Shown here piece after piece: positions 21,999-33,838 of a stretch of DNA of 64,000 bases. Both the position numbers and the translations under genes were made by a program. The stretch is from contig CATIUR010000003.1 in assembly GCA_949592205.1 (NCBI GenBank), forward strand, positions 75,482,501 through 75,546,500, written 5' to 3'. Source of the stretch: Helichrysum umbraculigerum. Taxonomy: Eukaryota > Streptophyta > Magnoliopsida > Asterales > Asteraceae. A model generated the notes under the pieces. The model had not been told where the DNA came from, did no database searches, and worked only from the letters and a program-made list of their open reading frames with translations. Position 1 is the first letter of the stretch. Every line of letters starts with the position of its first letter.

Positions 21999-24900
21999 TG
22001 TTGCACCCCCAAATTATGATGCGGAAGCGATTCGGGTCGGGACGCGACTAATCAAATATCAATAGCACAAAGGTACATAATGAATGACTCTATATGCGTC
22101 GTTTACAAATACATTGATAAGATAAGAGTTTTACAAAGTTATATTAGTTACAAAAGCTCGTAAGCCAAATGATAGAGATCCTAGGGCATATCTAATTGTA
22201 CAAAATGTAGGAATGCAAGGGAATCTCCTGATGTTTGCATGCGACTCGAGCTATAGTATCCTGATAGAGCAGACCTAATGATGCTGCAATCCTGAGAATA
22301 CACGCTAAAAGGTCAGCTAAAAGCTGGTGAGCTCACAGGTTTAATGATAAAGTATAATGTATGAACCGCAAGATTTAAGTATGATGGTTTGCTATTAAGC
22401 AAATAAGTAAATGATAAATGATGTATATAACCTGCCATGAGCACAAAGTCTGAGTTAACTGAGGTGTCAGGATCACAATCAAGTGCCTGAGCGATGGTGC
22501 CTCTCTGCGAGTGCCTAATCTACACTCGTATGAACAAATGATAATGCGTTCGTTTGACCAATCAGTGCGTGCTGACCCGGACGGGGAGTGTCAATCCCAT
22601 ATGGTATCATACACTAACATTCACGCTACAAAGTATTACCAAACTATGCTTGGAGGACTTAAATGATTAGATGATAAACTCATGTAGAATATAGTGATAT
22701 TTGATACTTGCGTTCACATGTAAAACAAAACATGCATGTATTCTCACCCCTAGAGTAAAAATAGTAAGATAGGGGCTATGAGACTCACCTGAGTCTGATG
22801 AGTTGCTATCAAGCACTAGTGATGGTGTACAAGGAAAATGATGTCGTTTCCAACTACTGTAACCTGCTGGGCGTCCAAGACGCGCAAGGTTATAATAATG
22901 ATTAGACGTCTCAACAGATCATCCACGCTAGTTGTTCACCCAACTAGTGATGTCCAATGATTTGATTTTGATTAGGTATGATTGGAAAAATATGTATGGC
23001 CCGTTGGTGATTAATTGTAATAATAATCTCAAAACATTATTATTTAAATATTGAAATGATATACTTATAAAGTATATTTGAAGTGTTTAATATTCGTAGA
23101 TGTTATAACATCATTTTCGTTTAAGTACCATAGTGTAATGCTTAAAGCCTTTGTTTCGTGTCAAAATTCTAACATTTCTCAAATAAGTTTACGTTTATCG
23201 TCTTGGGGCTCGTTTTCGTTGACTTGGTCAAACGTGTTCGGTTTGACCCGAGACTTTTAGGAAAGTCTTAAATATGTTTCTAAAACGTGTAAAAATTATC
23301 GGTTCGTGTCGGGGTTAGCCCAAAATGTTGGCTTTGAAATTATACTAAAACAGTCCCTTTTTATATGTATTTCAGTTTTTCGACTTGATAATCCTACTGT
23401 TTTCACTACTTCTTAGACCGAGTTTGGTCTCAAACAAAATCCAGCATGTCCCCATATGTATCTAATTCATTTGTGCAATTTATCATGATTTTTGAAGTTC
23501 ATTTACTATTTTAAACAAAAATGAATATGAAAGGTGATCAGATTCAGTCCGAACACGAGTAACACTAAAAGATCCACTTCTAGACTTTGATCCGTGAGGA
23601 TCTGGTCCGAGAGTTCAACATAAAAGTCGGAGCTAACATCTTAAGGATCCTTTTTTGTTTATATTTCGTGAGTCGATTCCTCCTAGAACTCGAGTTATAG
23701 TCACGAGAAGGAGACGAATGTTTCTGTCCGCCGGAACAGTAACGCGCTCTTTAACGGAATAATTATTTTAAAATAGTAAACGAAGTCGAAACGTTACAAA
23801 ATCAGTGTCGTTAGAAAGCTAACATTCCGAACTTGATTTTAGGCTTAAGAAACGTTCATTTTCATGTTGTTATGATTTTTATAAAAATCATTCAAGTGAG
23901 TGCATTTTTTGGACATCAAGTTTCTAGTGAAGATTTTGAGTTTTAAAACGCGTTTCGGTTTATATTTTGGACATTATAACATTGAGTGAGAACTATAACA
24001 TGATTATAAACATATTACAAGTAATATGAAAAGGTTTTAAAGTTCTTACAATGTTCTAGATGAAGAGGAGGAAGAATGGAAGTCGTATGCTCGTTTTCAC
24101 GTGTTTTCTTGAATTCCGGCTTGGCGGCTCGTGGTGGCGCTATGGTGGTGATGTGGTGGACTTGTGGTGGTGTTAGGAGGTTGTAGTGGTGGCTGGTGAC
24201 AGCCACAATTCATTTGGGAGAGAGAGAATAGAGAGAGAGAGCTAGATGACAAGTGGTGTACATGTATGTATATGTATATAATATATATTCAATAATTGAG
24301 AAACAAGATCCACAATTTGTGGATCTTGTTTTTGGGCTGGAGAAAATCAGCTCTAGTGGGCCCCACAAAGGTGTGGTTTGTCTCAAGTTTGTTCCTCGAG
24401 TTTGCACTCCGTGCGGTGTTCATTTCCCGGTCGTTTAAACATTTGTTTCCATTTTATGCGTTATACGTAAGTGTTTTAAATAACAATTGGCTTTCGATAT
24501 TTTAAGTTGAAGTAATACTTCATATTACTTGATAACATTTATAAAAAAATGTTTGATTAATGTGTCGGTTTCCGTTTACGGGATCGCGTTACTATTATTT
24601 AATCGCGTGCGGTTTTAATTAGACGTTTTTGTGATCGGTTTGATATACGATATTTCAAATGAATTTTTTCCATCAAAATAATATATTTTAAATTTATAAA
24701 ATATATTTTGGTTTTCGTTCGATTGTTGGACGCGTTTCGCTCGTTTTTGGGTCGCGTATTAGTATTTTATGCGATACGGAATACTTATGAAATATTATCG
24801 AAATAATATTTAGAAACTAATATGTTTATCAAATAATCTCATATTATTTAATAAACTGGGTTCACCAACGTCCATATTAATGGATCGGAATTTGGCCGAT

Positions 24901-25050
24901 ATAAAATGACACGATTTCATTAATCATGTAAATGCATATATATAATAATACACGTAATGATACACACAATTAGCCTAACACAGAACTAATTACATGTATT
25001 AACAAAATGATTAGGACCTAATAACTAGTCCTAATTTGACGGGTGTCACA
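21999..25050 (-). repeat. R0 5' LTR (3052 bp)
   Basis: On the plus strand it runs from TGTTGCACCC to GGGTGTCACA. Its element-sense start (TGTGACACCCGTC) matches solo LTR S4, so S4 belongs to the same family. It keeps the GACTCAGGTGAGTC block (22782-22795, minus strand). It ends against unique AT-rich sequence; the left LTR and the other TSD are outside the window, so the TSD cannot be tested. Confidence 0.9.
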
Positions 25051-26061
25051 AGTTACATATCTCAAAAAAGAAGTAATTGCAATATCACCATTAATAGTAA
25101 TTAAGTAACACATAAGTAATATAACGAGGCAGAAATTGCTCGGGCTTCGCACCAGGATAATGCTAAACAGTACGGATGATTTCTCTTATTTGAATTACAT
25201 TACACATCTCTAAGAGTAGTCTTTTTGAAAATGTAAATGGTTAACTTAACTTGATTTTTCTTATTTCTCGCTTTTCACACAATATTTTATAAAATTGATC
25301 AAGAAATACTAATCAATTAAGTAGATATGCTACTTATAAAGAAGAAATTTGATGACAGATCGTCATTTGTGCAATTTCACATGAAATACGTCCTTAACTT
25401 GATTACAAAGTGATAGTTCGATAATTGAAATTTAAAATCTAAAATTTTGTACCTTAAATCAAAATAGGTGAAAAATATAGTATATTTTTCTGTATTTTTT
25501 ATATTCTATTTTATCACCAAGATGTAAAAATGAAATTTAACTTATTTTTTTTTCTTAAAGGATTTTGTTTTGTACTAACTTTCAGTAAACAAAATTATTA
25601 ATTTTCTTTTAGTTAGCCACATTTATGTTAAATGCATGTTTTAGTTATGGGCAACGAGCATTATCTTTAACCTACATAATTTTATGTATGTAGATGTACA
25701 AAATTAAAATGCTTATATATATATATATATATAATGGTTTCATGTCACTTTGAAACAAGATATTCAGATTTGGTTTCATAATCCAAATTATGATGAGTTA
25801 AATTCAATAACAAAAACAAAACATCTAACGATAAGAAAAATCTGAAAACAAAAAAGAAAGCAACTATCACAAATCACACACATTTGGAAGAAATAGAAAA
25901 TTGAGAATAGTATAAAAAGAAGGTGAGAGAGATAATGAAAAAATGAATTAAGAAAAATAAAAATTTTTGATATTATATATTTTATAATAATTAAGTGGGG
26001 AGAAAAAGTCAAGAAGAAAAGACTACTTTGTCCTTTGAGATATCATGAAATACTCATATGG
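25051..26061. other. AT-rich spacer without a supported gene
   Basis: This is low-complexity AT-rich DNA with a short TA microsatellite (about 25713-25733). I saw no coding potential, RNA gene or terminal-repeat structure. Confidence 0.6.
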
Positions 26062-26066
26062 TCATG

Positions 26067-28507
26067 TGTGACAACCGTCAAATTAGGACTAGTAATTAGT
26101 GCCTAATCAAGTTTTAGTACATGTAATTAGTTCTGTGTTAGGCTAATTAATGTATCAATATATATATTGTTGAATATATACAATTATACGATTTGATTAA
26201 ATTGTACGCGTTTCAAAATCGAGTGTATTTCGATTTTGAATTAATACGGACGTTGGTGAACAATCATATTAAATAATATAAGGTTATTTAATAACGCAAT
26301 TAAATTCAAAATATTATTCTGATAATATTTCCTAATTAAATCATATCGTACAAACTGAAACTACGCGGTTAAAATATTAAACGCGCAAACACTCGAAACA
26401 AAGTTAAATTATAATTATTATAACTCAAATATAAAGTATTTGATGAAATACCTCAACCAAAACATCGAGTAATTTTTCTTCTTTGGAAACGTACATTTTA
26501 ACGCGTAAAATAAATATTTAACGCTTAAACGATCGGGTAAACGAGCACCGCGCGGAACACGGAGCGGGGACTGAAAAGTGAGGCTTTCACCTACACCTCA
26601 CCTCCTCCCCATTTCCTCTTTCATTTCCATTCCATACAAAACACACACACACCATTAAACACTCTCAAACCCATCATCACCAAATTTTCGGATCTAGCAT
26701 AACCGACACCAAAAATTATATTTTCGGAATCACCATCAAGCAAGGAACAAGATTTACAAACGCATCATTATCATTTTCGGCCTCTTCTAGCTCCGATTTG
26801 CAATTGTAAGAAAATTTCTAAAAACTTAGATTTACTAATTTTGGTGTATTATTTCGGTGTTATAATGTTTACACAACTTAGTATTGTCCAAATGTATGAA
26901 GAAAACATGATTTTACAGCCTAAAAATGAGTTAGATTTGGGTTTTGGGTTAAAAAATCGCGACAATCGCTGGGTTCTGGGCTGGTGTTCATCTTTGCGAC
27001 ACAAGCCTTGTGTTGCGGAACACAAGCTTTGTGTTGCGGAACACAAGCATTGTGTCGCATATTGTGTCGCAAAACATAAGACACAAGCATTGTGTCGCAT
27101 TTAGTGTCGCATTAAGTTGCATATCATAAGACACAAGCCTTGTGTTGCGGAACACAAGCATTGTGTCGCATATTGTGTCGCAAAACATAAGACACAAGCA
27201 TTGTGTCGCATTTAGTGTCGCATTAAGTTGCATATCATAAGACACAAGCCTTGTGTCGCATATTGTGTCGCAGACATGAGACACAAGCCTTGTGTTGCAG
27301 AACACAAGCCTTGTGTTGCGAAACACAAGCATTGTGTCTCATTTAGTGTCGCAAAAACCCGAAAACAGAAGCCAAAAACATTCTAAGTGTTTGAAAATCA
27401 CTTTTCAATAACCAAACCAAATACGATACGATTAATACGCAAAAATGGACGAATCAAAGTATAATAATAATAGTTAAGGTTATTATTATAAATCTGTCAC
27501 CAACGGGTCGTACACGTTTTCAAAACACAAATCAAATAATCAACCAAATCGTAGTAATTTGGACATATATAGTTGTGTAGCAACTACAAAGGTAGTCCTT
27601 TGAGATACCGACTCACATTTATAACCATCGCGTGTCGTGGACACCCTCAGGTTACAAGTCTTCGAACATCAATACAAGTCAAGCCAAATCAAGTTTATTT
27701 GTTTAAACGCTTCAAGACTCAGGTGAGTCTCATGGCCCCTATTTTACTGCTTTTCAATCAGGGGTGTGATATTATTGCTCGTTTTGTTTAACAAGTTGAA
27801 CGCAAGTACAAATCAAATCAAATACTACATGAGTTTCAAGATAATCAATTTAAAGCCCTCCATAGCATAGTCTGGTAATATGTAGTAGCGTGAATGTTAG
27901 TATATGATATCATATAGGATTGACAATCCTCGTCCGGGTTAGCACGCACTAACTGGTCAAATGGACGTATTAGCATTTGGGAAGACGAGTGTAGAGTAGG
28001 CACTCGTAGGAGGCAACCTCAGTTGGGTTTCCTTAATTGGACCTGACAACTCAAGTTAAGCTCAGACTATGTGCTCATGGCTGTATAACTTTTATTTTGC
28101 TTAATTGCTTTATAAATTCAATTATAAATCTTGCGGTTCATACAAATATGTGTTGACATACAAACCTGTGAGCTCACCAGCATTTCGCTGACCCATTTTA
28201 GCATGTATCACAGGTAACTAGCAGTAGGTTGGACTGCTCAATCAAGGCAAATTAGCTCGAGTCAGCATGCAAACAAATCAGAGATTTAGCTACATTATTA
28301 TATTTTGTATAGATTAGTTATGTACTTAAATCTTTCAATTTCAACCGAGCTAATGTAACTATATTTTTGATGTAAACGTTTGTTTTTATCAATACAAGTT
28401 CAAAACGACGCATATAGTGGTCGTTCATTATATCTGATGTGCTTTGATTATTGATTAGTAACACCCAAAACTCGCTTCCGCAAACCATTAAATTTGGGGG
28501 TGTTACA
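26067..28507 (+). mobile_element. Solo LTR S4 (R0 family, 2441 bp)
   Basis: This lone LTR begins TGTGACAACCG and ends GGGGGTGTTACA, with no primer site or polypurine tract. Flanking pentamers are TCATG (26062-26066) and TCGTG (28508-28512), a TSD with one C-to-T difference. It resembles the R0 LTR in opposite orientation. It carries a GACACAAG/CTTGTGTCGCA palindrome field (about 26995-27350), the GACTCAGGTGAGTC block (27716-27729) and small hairpins such as AGGATT-GAC-AATCCT near 27917. Confidence 0.87.
26995..27350. repeat. GACACAAGC/TTGTGTCGCA palindrome field in S4
   Basis: More than ten facing units of ACACAAG and CTTGTGT with GCGAC edges fill about 350 bp, including a near-exact duplication of about 110 bp. 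Open frames reading through the field are products of the repeat. Confidence 0.82.
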
Positions 28508-28512
28508 TCGTG

Positions 28513-29334
28513 CTTGCCGATAAATTGTTAATATATTGCCTTGAATTTGACGGTAAACTAACGATTTAGTTGACAATTTGATTCTAAGGAATAATTTATA
28601 ACTTGGCAACAAATGGTGTATAGAATCTTTATAATTTCTAAGAAAAACTACAAAACCAAATTATACATATATTATCCATTGTATCAATTTGCCGACTAAA
28701 TAGCCAATTATCATGATATATTAAAAGAGTTATCGTCATATTATAATGAAAGTGGATAAATTGAGATCTCTTGATATATAATCATATTCTCAAAGGAAAT
28801 TTTATATGTTCATGCACTTATACATGTCCCACCATAATCATAATAAAACAATTACATAAAATAACTCTATTTTCTTATAGTTTTTTTGTTACTTGAATTA
28901 AATTATTATTCATCCACACAACTAAATATATGATGTATATCTAAAATAAATTTGTAGACTTTCACTCTAACTATTTGTTACAATAACATAGTTAAGTAGA
29001 TGTAACTTATTATAATAACAAACTAAACATGATTTAGATAAACTTAATGTTAGTTATTGTTTAAAATAATAAGTAATTTATATATAACTAATGAACAATT
29101 TGTTTTCGGAAAAAAAGAAAAAGAAAAGGAAGATGTATAAATTAACAATTCAATCATTAAGAGTTAGTGATTGTTAAGTCCTTACTGTCAAATTACTAAT
29201 ATGTTGGATCAAAGTTTAAACAAAATCGTTCATCAAATTATCAATATACAAAAACCATTGGTATACGCATTATTTTTCTTAACAATCGTTAATAAGGTTT
29301 AAAGGGATAAAACCTTGATAAACATCCACTTATA
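28513..29334. other. AT-rich spacer without a supported gene
   Basis: No coding region, RNA gene or terminal repeat could be supported here. The sequence is strongly AT-rich with short homopolymers. Confidence 0.6.
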
Positions 29335-29336
29335 TA

Positions 29337-29533
29337 CTCCCTCCGTCCCAAAATTATTGTCCACTAACAAAAAACACAAAGTTTAATAAAAGTGGGACCA
29401 CAACACCTTTCAACCAATCAAATGGAATCTTCACCCACTAAAGTCTCCTCCCATTGGTTGAAATGAGAAGTGGACAATTATTTTGGGACGTCCCAAAAAG
29501 GAAAGGTGGACTATAATTTTGGGACGGAGGGAG
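29337..29533. mobile_element. Stowaway (Tc1/mariner) MITE, 197 bp
   Basis: Terminal inverted repeats start CTCCCTCCGTCCCAAAATTA and end with the complement, flanked by TA on both sides (29335-29336 and 29534-29535). The CTCCCTCCGT terminus and TA duplication define Stowaway. It has no coding capacity and depends on a mariner-like transposase. Confidence 0.95.
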
Positions 29534-29808
29534 TATAAGATTGTGTATCTCAATAATTGAAGATGGATTTGCAAGTATTCATGTATATACCCATTTATTG
29601 CTAATACGCATGCAACCTTTATAGAGTGCAATAATCAGTTATTGAAAGACATTTGGTGGAATTCATTGTGTAAATTGAGTATAAAGTTTTCAAATTGGAA
29701 TGAATCTATATAGGGATTTATAATCGTTTAAATTCAAGATAATTATTTTCGTAATCTAAAAAAAAAAAACAGGTTCAGAAAAAAGATTGAGATATAATTT
29801 CTCTATTA

Positions 29809-30109
29809 GGTTAAGTGCATAGGAATTTTATTAACTAAGGTATGACATTCATAGTATGTACCCAACTATTCGGGCGTACATTGTGTGTAACAAACTTGTA
29901 ATTTCTTTCTTCATCGTATGTATTCTCGTGACGTGTCAACTTCTAAGGATGCCACGTGGCACCCACTATAGATGATACGTGGAAAAATACCTTAAATTAC
30001 ATACAATGACAGCAAATAACAAGTTTCTTACACACAATATATACCCGAATAGTTGGATACACACTATGAATGTCACACCTTAGTTAATTGCATTTTGGCC
30101 CACTTAACC
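29809..30109. mobile_element. Inverted-repeat MITE-like element, 301 bp
   Basis: The outer arms start GGTTAAGTG and are complementary, with mismatches, over about 110 bp each (left containing TATGACATTCATAGTATGTA, right its imperfect complement). Flanks TTCTCTATTA and CTTCTCTGAT are similar but not an exact duplication, so the superfamily is unresolved. Confidence 0.72.
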
Positions 30110-30479
30110 CTTCTCTGATTTGAAGTCAAATTTAGTATCACCTAAATCAATTACTACACACAATTTGAAAATAAAAATATAACTAAAGAAAAAAAATGGT
30201 ATGAGAATATAAATAGTTGCATATGTAAATGACTTCCAACCTCTAAATGGTATGTGAAATTTGAATAATTCATTATTGACTTAAATACCTTTTTTTTACC
30301 AAAAATAAAAAAATAATAATTTAAGCTGAATGAATGTAGCATATTGATATTTCTTATCTAATTAAAGTATCATTTTTATCTACTGTTTATAGGTTTTCCT
30401 TCGTATTTAATGTTCATAGTATTAGTATTAGTATTGTATTGAAATTGAAATCAATATTGTATTTGAAATTGGCTACATA

Positions 30480-30730
30480 CTCCCTCCGTCCCAATTTTAT
30501 TGTCACCAGACAAAAAGACACGCAGTTTAAGAAAATATAACTATCTCTCTCTTACTTTTTGATAAAATGACAGTTTTACCCTCTACTTTTTACCTATTTT
30601 TTTTGTCTTATATATATACACTAGGGGTAAAAAAGAACTTTATTTCCTTAAACTTTCTATTTATGGAAGTGGACAATTAATTTGGTACACCCCAAAATGA
30701 AAATAATGGACAATAGAAATGGGACGGAGG
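30480..30730. mobile_element. Stowaway (Tc1/mariner) MITE, 251 bp
   Basis: The left end CTCCCTCCGTCCCAATTTTA and right end TGGGACGGAGG form inverted repeats, with TA at 30478-30479 and 30731-30732. The right terminus appears a few bases shorter than the family usually shows. Confidence 0.9.
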
Positions 30731-31020
30731 TAATATTATATATGTAAAGGGGAAATGATGGGTACTGTCAACAGTACTTAAAATTGGGTACTTTAAGGTT
30801 AGTTTGGTAATTTTGCATCCTTTTTATCCTCCACTACAATTTAATGTAAGATAACACTTCTAGCCTGGTGTCCCTTCTTCTTCATTCACCCTACACAAGT
30901 ATAGAGCCAAAATTTCTCTTTCTTTTCACAATTGTTAGGCCCCATTTTTCTTCAATCCAGAGTAAAACCTTTTTTTTTCGTAATCGATAGTATTAATCCA
31001 TTAAAAGAAGAAGTACAATC

Positions 31021-31402
31021 GGGTTTTGTTAAACTCAGCTCCCATTTTCGTACACTGTGGTCTCCAACCTCAGTACAAAATACCCGTGATTAATTTGTCC
31101 GATGTAATTTAAAATAACATTTTAAATTCTAAAAATTGTTTTGTATTCTTCCGAAATGTTTTATAAAAATATTATTGGAACTTAATGTTTAATAAATTAT
31201 TTTCGCGCGGTTTCGAATAATTTAGAATGTGTTTTAAATAAAAAGCGAATTACATTTTTGAACGTTTATTACTTTAAATCTATGATTTTGTTTATATCAT
31301 TTTGTAAGTATCTTTAGTAAAATATTTCACTCGATCTTTAAAAGGTAATTATTTAAAGTTTAAAAATGGTGCGAAATTTGACCTTTTTGACGAGGTGTTA
31401 CA
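31021..31402 (-). repeat. R5 truncated 3' LTR
   Basis: It is identical or nearly so to 36754-37135 and stops abruptly at GGGTTTTGTT; sequence to the left is unrelated. It ends GAGGTGTTACA next to the polypurine tract. Confidence 0.9.
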
Positions 31403-31416
31403 TTCTCCCCCTGTTA
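31403..31416 (-). promoter_or_regulatory. R5 polypurine tract, copy 1
   Basis: The minus strand reads TAACAGGGGGAGAA before the LTR, with a TTTCGGGACGAAA palindrome just upstream. The second copy is at 37136-37149. Confidence 0.88.
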
Positions 31417-31541
31417 ATAAAATTTCGTCCCGAAATTTAAAAGTGATGTCGTGGTCATGTGAGGTCTAGGGAGCAATGTACGTACATGTTGTTTGTCGAG
31501 TAGGTTTTAGACATATCATGTCTTATAATGGGGTTGAAGGG

Positions 31542-31713
31542 CAGTCAATCCATGACTGTGTCGCGGTTTATCGTTGTAGTCACATCCTGACTATATGGTT
31601 TTGTTTAAGTTGTCGTTGATTCGTAGTCACTAAGAGACCGTTTGCATTGTAGTCCACACGGGACTAGATAGTGGTCACAACGTGACCGTTCGGTGAGTAG
31701 TCCTATCAGGACT
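31542..31713. repeat. Five-base-loop hairpin array after R5 gag, copy 1
   Basis: Consecutive hairpins have different arms but five-base loops in most cases: CAGTCA/TGACTG (31542-31558, loop ATCCA), TAGTCA/TGACTA (31577-31593, CATCC), TAGTCC/GGACTA (31650-31666, ACACG), GGTCAC/GTGACC (31673-31687, loop AAC) and AGTCC/GGACT (31699-31713, TATCA). The second copy is 5733 bp to the right. Confidence 0.82.
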
Positions 31714-31858
31714 GAGTGATTTTGTGTACGTTCAGTCGGTTAATCGGCTGAAAGCAAATTCTAGCTTTTATGTTTGGCTTAATTCGTGTAATCAGTATTA
31801 ATTTATGTAATCGATATTATTTTTGGAATCGACATTTCCGCCGATCGAAGCGTTGTGT

Positions 31859-32896
31859 TTAATTTGAAGGTTTAGTATCGAATAGGGACATACCCGTGAT
31901 ATTGCCGCGGTTTCGTCCGGTCCCTCCGGAGCTGATCATGAGGATTTTTCGTTTCTGATTTGGGCAATCTTTCTTGAAATATCCGGGAGTGTTACATTTG
32001 AAACACGTTTGTTGTCCATCGGGATTTGCAGGAACTCTACAGTCCTGAATTTGGTGTCCGAATCGTTGGCATCTCTCGCATGGTAGGCCACAAGGGCCAG
32101 AGTGATGACGTTTACAGTTGTGACAAAAGGGCTTATCCCCCGCATAGCCCCGCTTTCCTTTGTATTTAGAAGGGTAAGATTTCAAGGGTTCGGGTTGATT
32201 TGTTGGATTACGACTAGTGCTGGACTCGCCATTCCATTTTTGTGTATGGTTTTCAGTTGTGGGGGTCCCGCGTTGAACCACCCGTGCCATGAGGTTGTGG
32301 GTCATGCGAACGGCGTCGCGAATAGTGTTGGGTTTAGAGGAGGTAACCATGTCCGCGATTTGTGCCGGGAGTCCTTCGATGTACTGTTCGATTTGTTTGC
32401 TTTCTGGGTTTACTAGAGATGGGCAAAGGAGTGCCAGTCGGTGAAAACGATTGGTATAGGTCATGATGTCGTTGTTTTTCACGGTAAGATGCCAGAGTTC
32501 ATTCTCAAGTCGGTGTAGTTCCTCGCTAGGACAATATTCGTCCCTCATCAGTTGTTTCAGTTCCTCCCAAGAAAGTTCATAGGCGGTGTCAACCCCTACG
32601 GTTTGGGCGTGAGCATTCCACCAGGTTAGAGCATTATCTCGAAGGGTGTAGGTGGAGTATTTGACTTTGTATCCATCGGGGCAGTTGCAAATGCGGAATA
32701 CAGCTTCCATCCTTTCGATCCATTGGATCAGTCCGACAGCCCCTTCAGTACCAACAAAGATTGGCGGGTCGCAGTTCAGAAATTCTTTATAGGTGCAGGG
32801 ACGCGTTAGGTTTTGTGCAGCTAGAGCTTCAGCTACTCTTTGCTCCGCGTATTGGTCGCGTTCTGCTTGTGTGTAGGTTTGTCGTTTAGGCGGCAT
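31859..32896 (-). CDS. gag: Gag of R5, copy 1, open frame
   Basis: This 345-residue Gag starts MPPKRQTYTQAERDQY. A short N-terminal region is followed by a gag capsid domain (FLNCDPPIFVGTEGAVGLIQ, DNALTWWNAHAQ, WEELKQLMRDEYCPSEE, LALLCPSLVNPESKQIEQY) and a nucleocapsid region with CERCQRFGHQIQDC (complete CX2CX4HX4C) and CFKCNTPGYFKKDC, in which Tyr replaces the zinc-binding His. The frame ends GMSLFDTKPSN: the LFDT is the beginning of the protease active-site motif, where pol has been deleted. Gag forms the particle that carries the RNA; protease, RT and integrase must come from another element. The start is chosen at MPP, as in all related gags here. Confidence 0.93.
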   Translation of the reverse strand: MPPKRQTYTQAERDQYAEQRVAEALAAQNLTRPCTYKEFLNCDPPIFVGTEGAVGLIQWIERMEAVFRICNCPDGYKVKYSTYTLRDNALTWWNAHAQTVGVDTAYELSWEELKQLMRDEYCPSEELHRLENELWHLTVKNNDIMTYTNRFHRLALLCPSLVNPESKQIEQYIEGLPAQIADMVTSSKPNTIRDAVRMTHNLMARVVQRGTPTTENHTQKWNGESSTSRNPTNQPEPLKSYPSKYKGKRGYAGDKPFCHNCKRHHSGPCGLPCERCQRFGHQIQDCRVPANPDGQQTCFKCNTPGYFKKDCPNQKRKILMISSGGTGRNRGNITGMSLFDTKPSN

Positions 32897-33181
32897 GATT
32901 CTTAAACAAGAATGAAACGTTAACGGTAAGTTCTTTATTCGAGAATTATGTCTATTTCATTGGTATGCAAAAATAGTATGTGTTCGAAAGTTCTCAGACT
33001 TTTAGTTTCGTTGTATATATATTAGTTGTTCACGTATGCCTTAAAGTAATCTACCAAGGCTATGGTATGGTATCTAGTCTAACTGGCTATTGGGTGATAC
33101 TAGTGTACGGTAGTTGTAAGTCTATCAGTTGGTGCGTAGTACCCTAAGTACTAAAACACAGTAACCCTGCACTGTTATATA

Positions 33182-33419
33182 GTGCCATCAGCACAGCAGC
33201 AAAATTTCCTATTGTATCGTGAAAGTAGTAACTGATTATCGTAAGTTACAGCACCACGTGCTGGAGTAGTATGGTGCCCAAAGCACGATGCGACACCACG
33301 TGTCACATGTTATCCAAGTATAGCCCTCAGGCCGATAGTAAGTTTCGATAGTAATTCGTGGACTTTAGTCATTACGAGTATCTCTCGCAATACTAGCCAG
33401 TCGTGACCAACCTGGTCAC
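33182..33419. repeat. Five-base-loop hairpin array in R5 leader, copy 1
   Basis: In the untranslated leader, hairpins include GTGC/GCAC (loop CATCA), CAGCA/TGCTG (33249-33263, CCACG), GTGC/GCAC (CCAAA), GACA/TGTC (CCACG), CGAG/CTCG (TATCT) and GTGACC/GGTCAC (33403-33419, AACCT). All have loops of exactly five bases with unrelated arms. The second copy is 5733 bp to the right. Confidence 0.8.
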
Positions 33420-33825
33420 AATTTGAGATCAAGTCATAAAGGTTGGGAAGTCGGCGATATGCCACTTCGAAAGTGTGTATCAGTTGTACAGCGGAATCAC
33501 GTCAGGTATAATCATACATACATGTATATAGATATGCAGAAATAGTATACACGTAAGGCCTATTCATATATACCTACAGTACATATAATAGCCTAGGGTG
33601 TCTAGCAAATTAACAAGTAACAATCAGAGTCAACTACTGCATTCCATTTCAATATAACCCCTTTCAGATCTTACATCATCCTTGCTTAATTGTACATAGT
33701 TAGCTACGCTATGTTAAATTAAGTTCGTATGATGTAATCCCTGAACTAGTTATACATAATAAGGAATACTGCCTAATGGTCATAGTCTAGGCCCACTAAA
33801 TGCAACCTAGTTCACTACAACCATA

Positions 33826-33838
33826 GGCTCTGATACCA
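33826..33838 (-). promoter_or_regulatory. R5 primer-binding site, copy 1
   Basis: TGGTATCAGAGCC on the minus strand, three bases from the LTR. The second copy is at 39559-39571. Confidence 0.93.
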
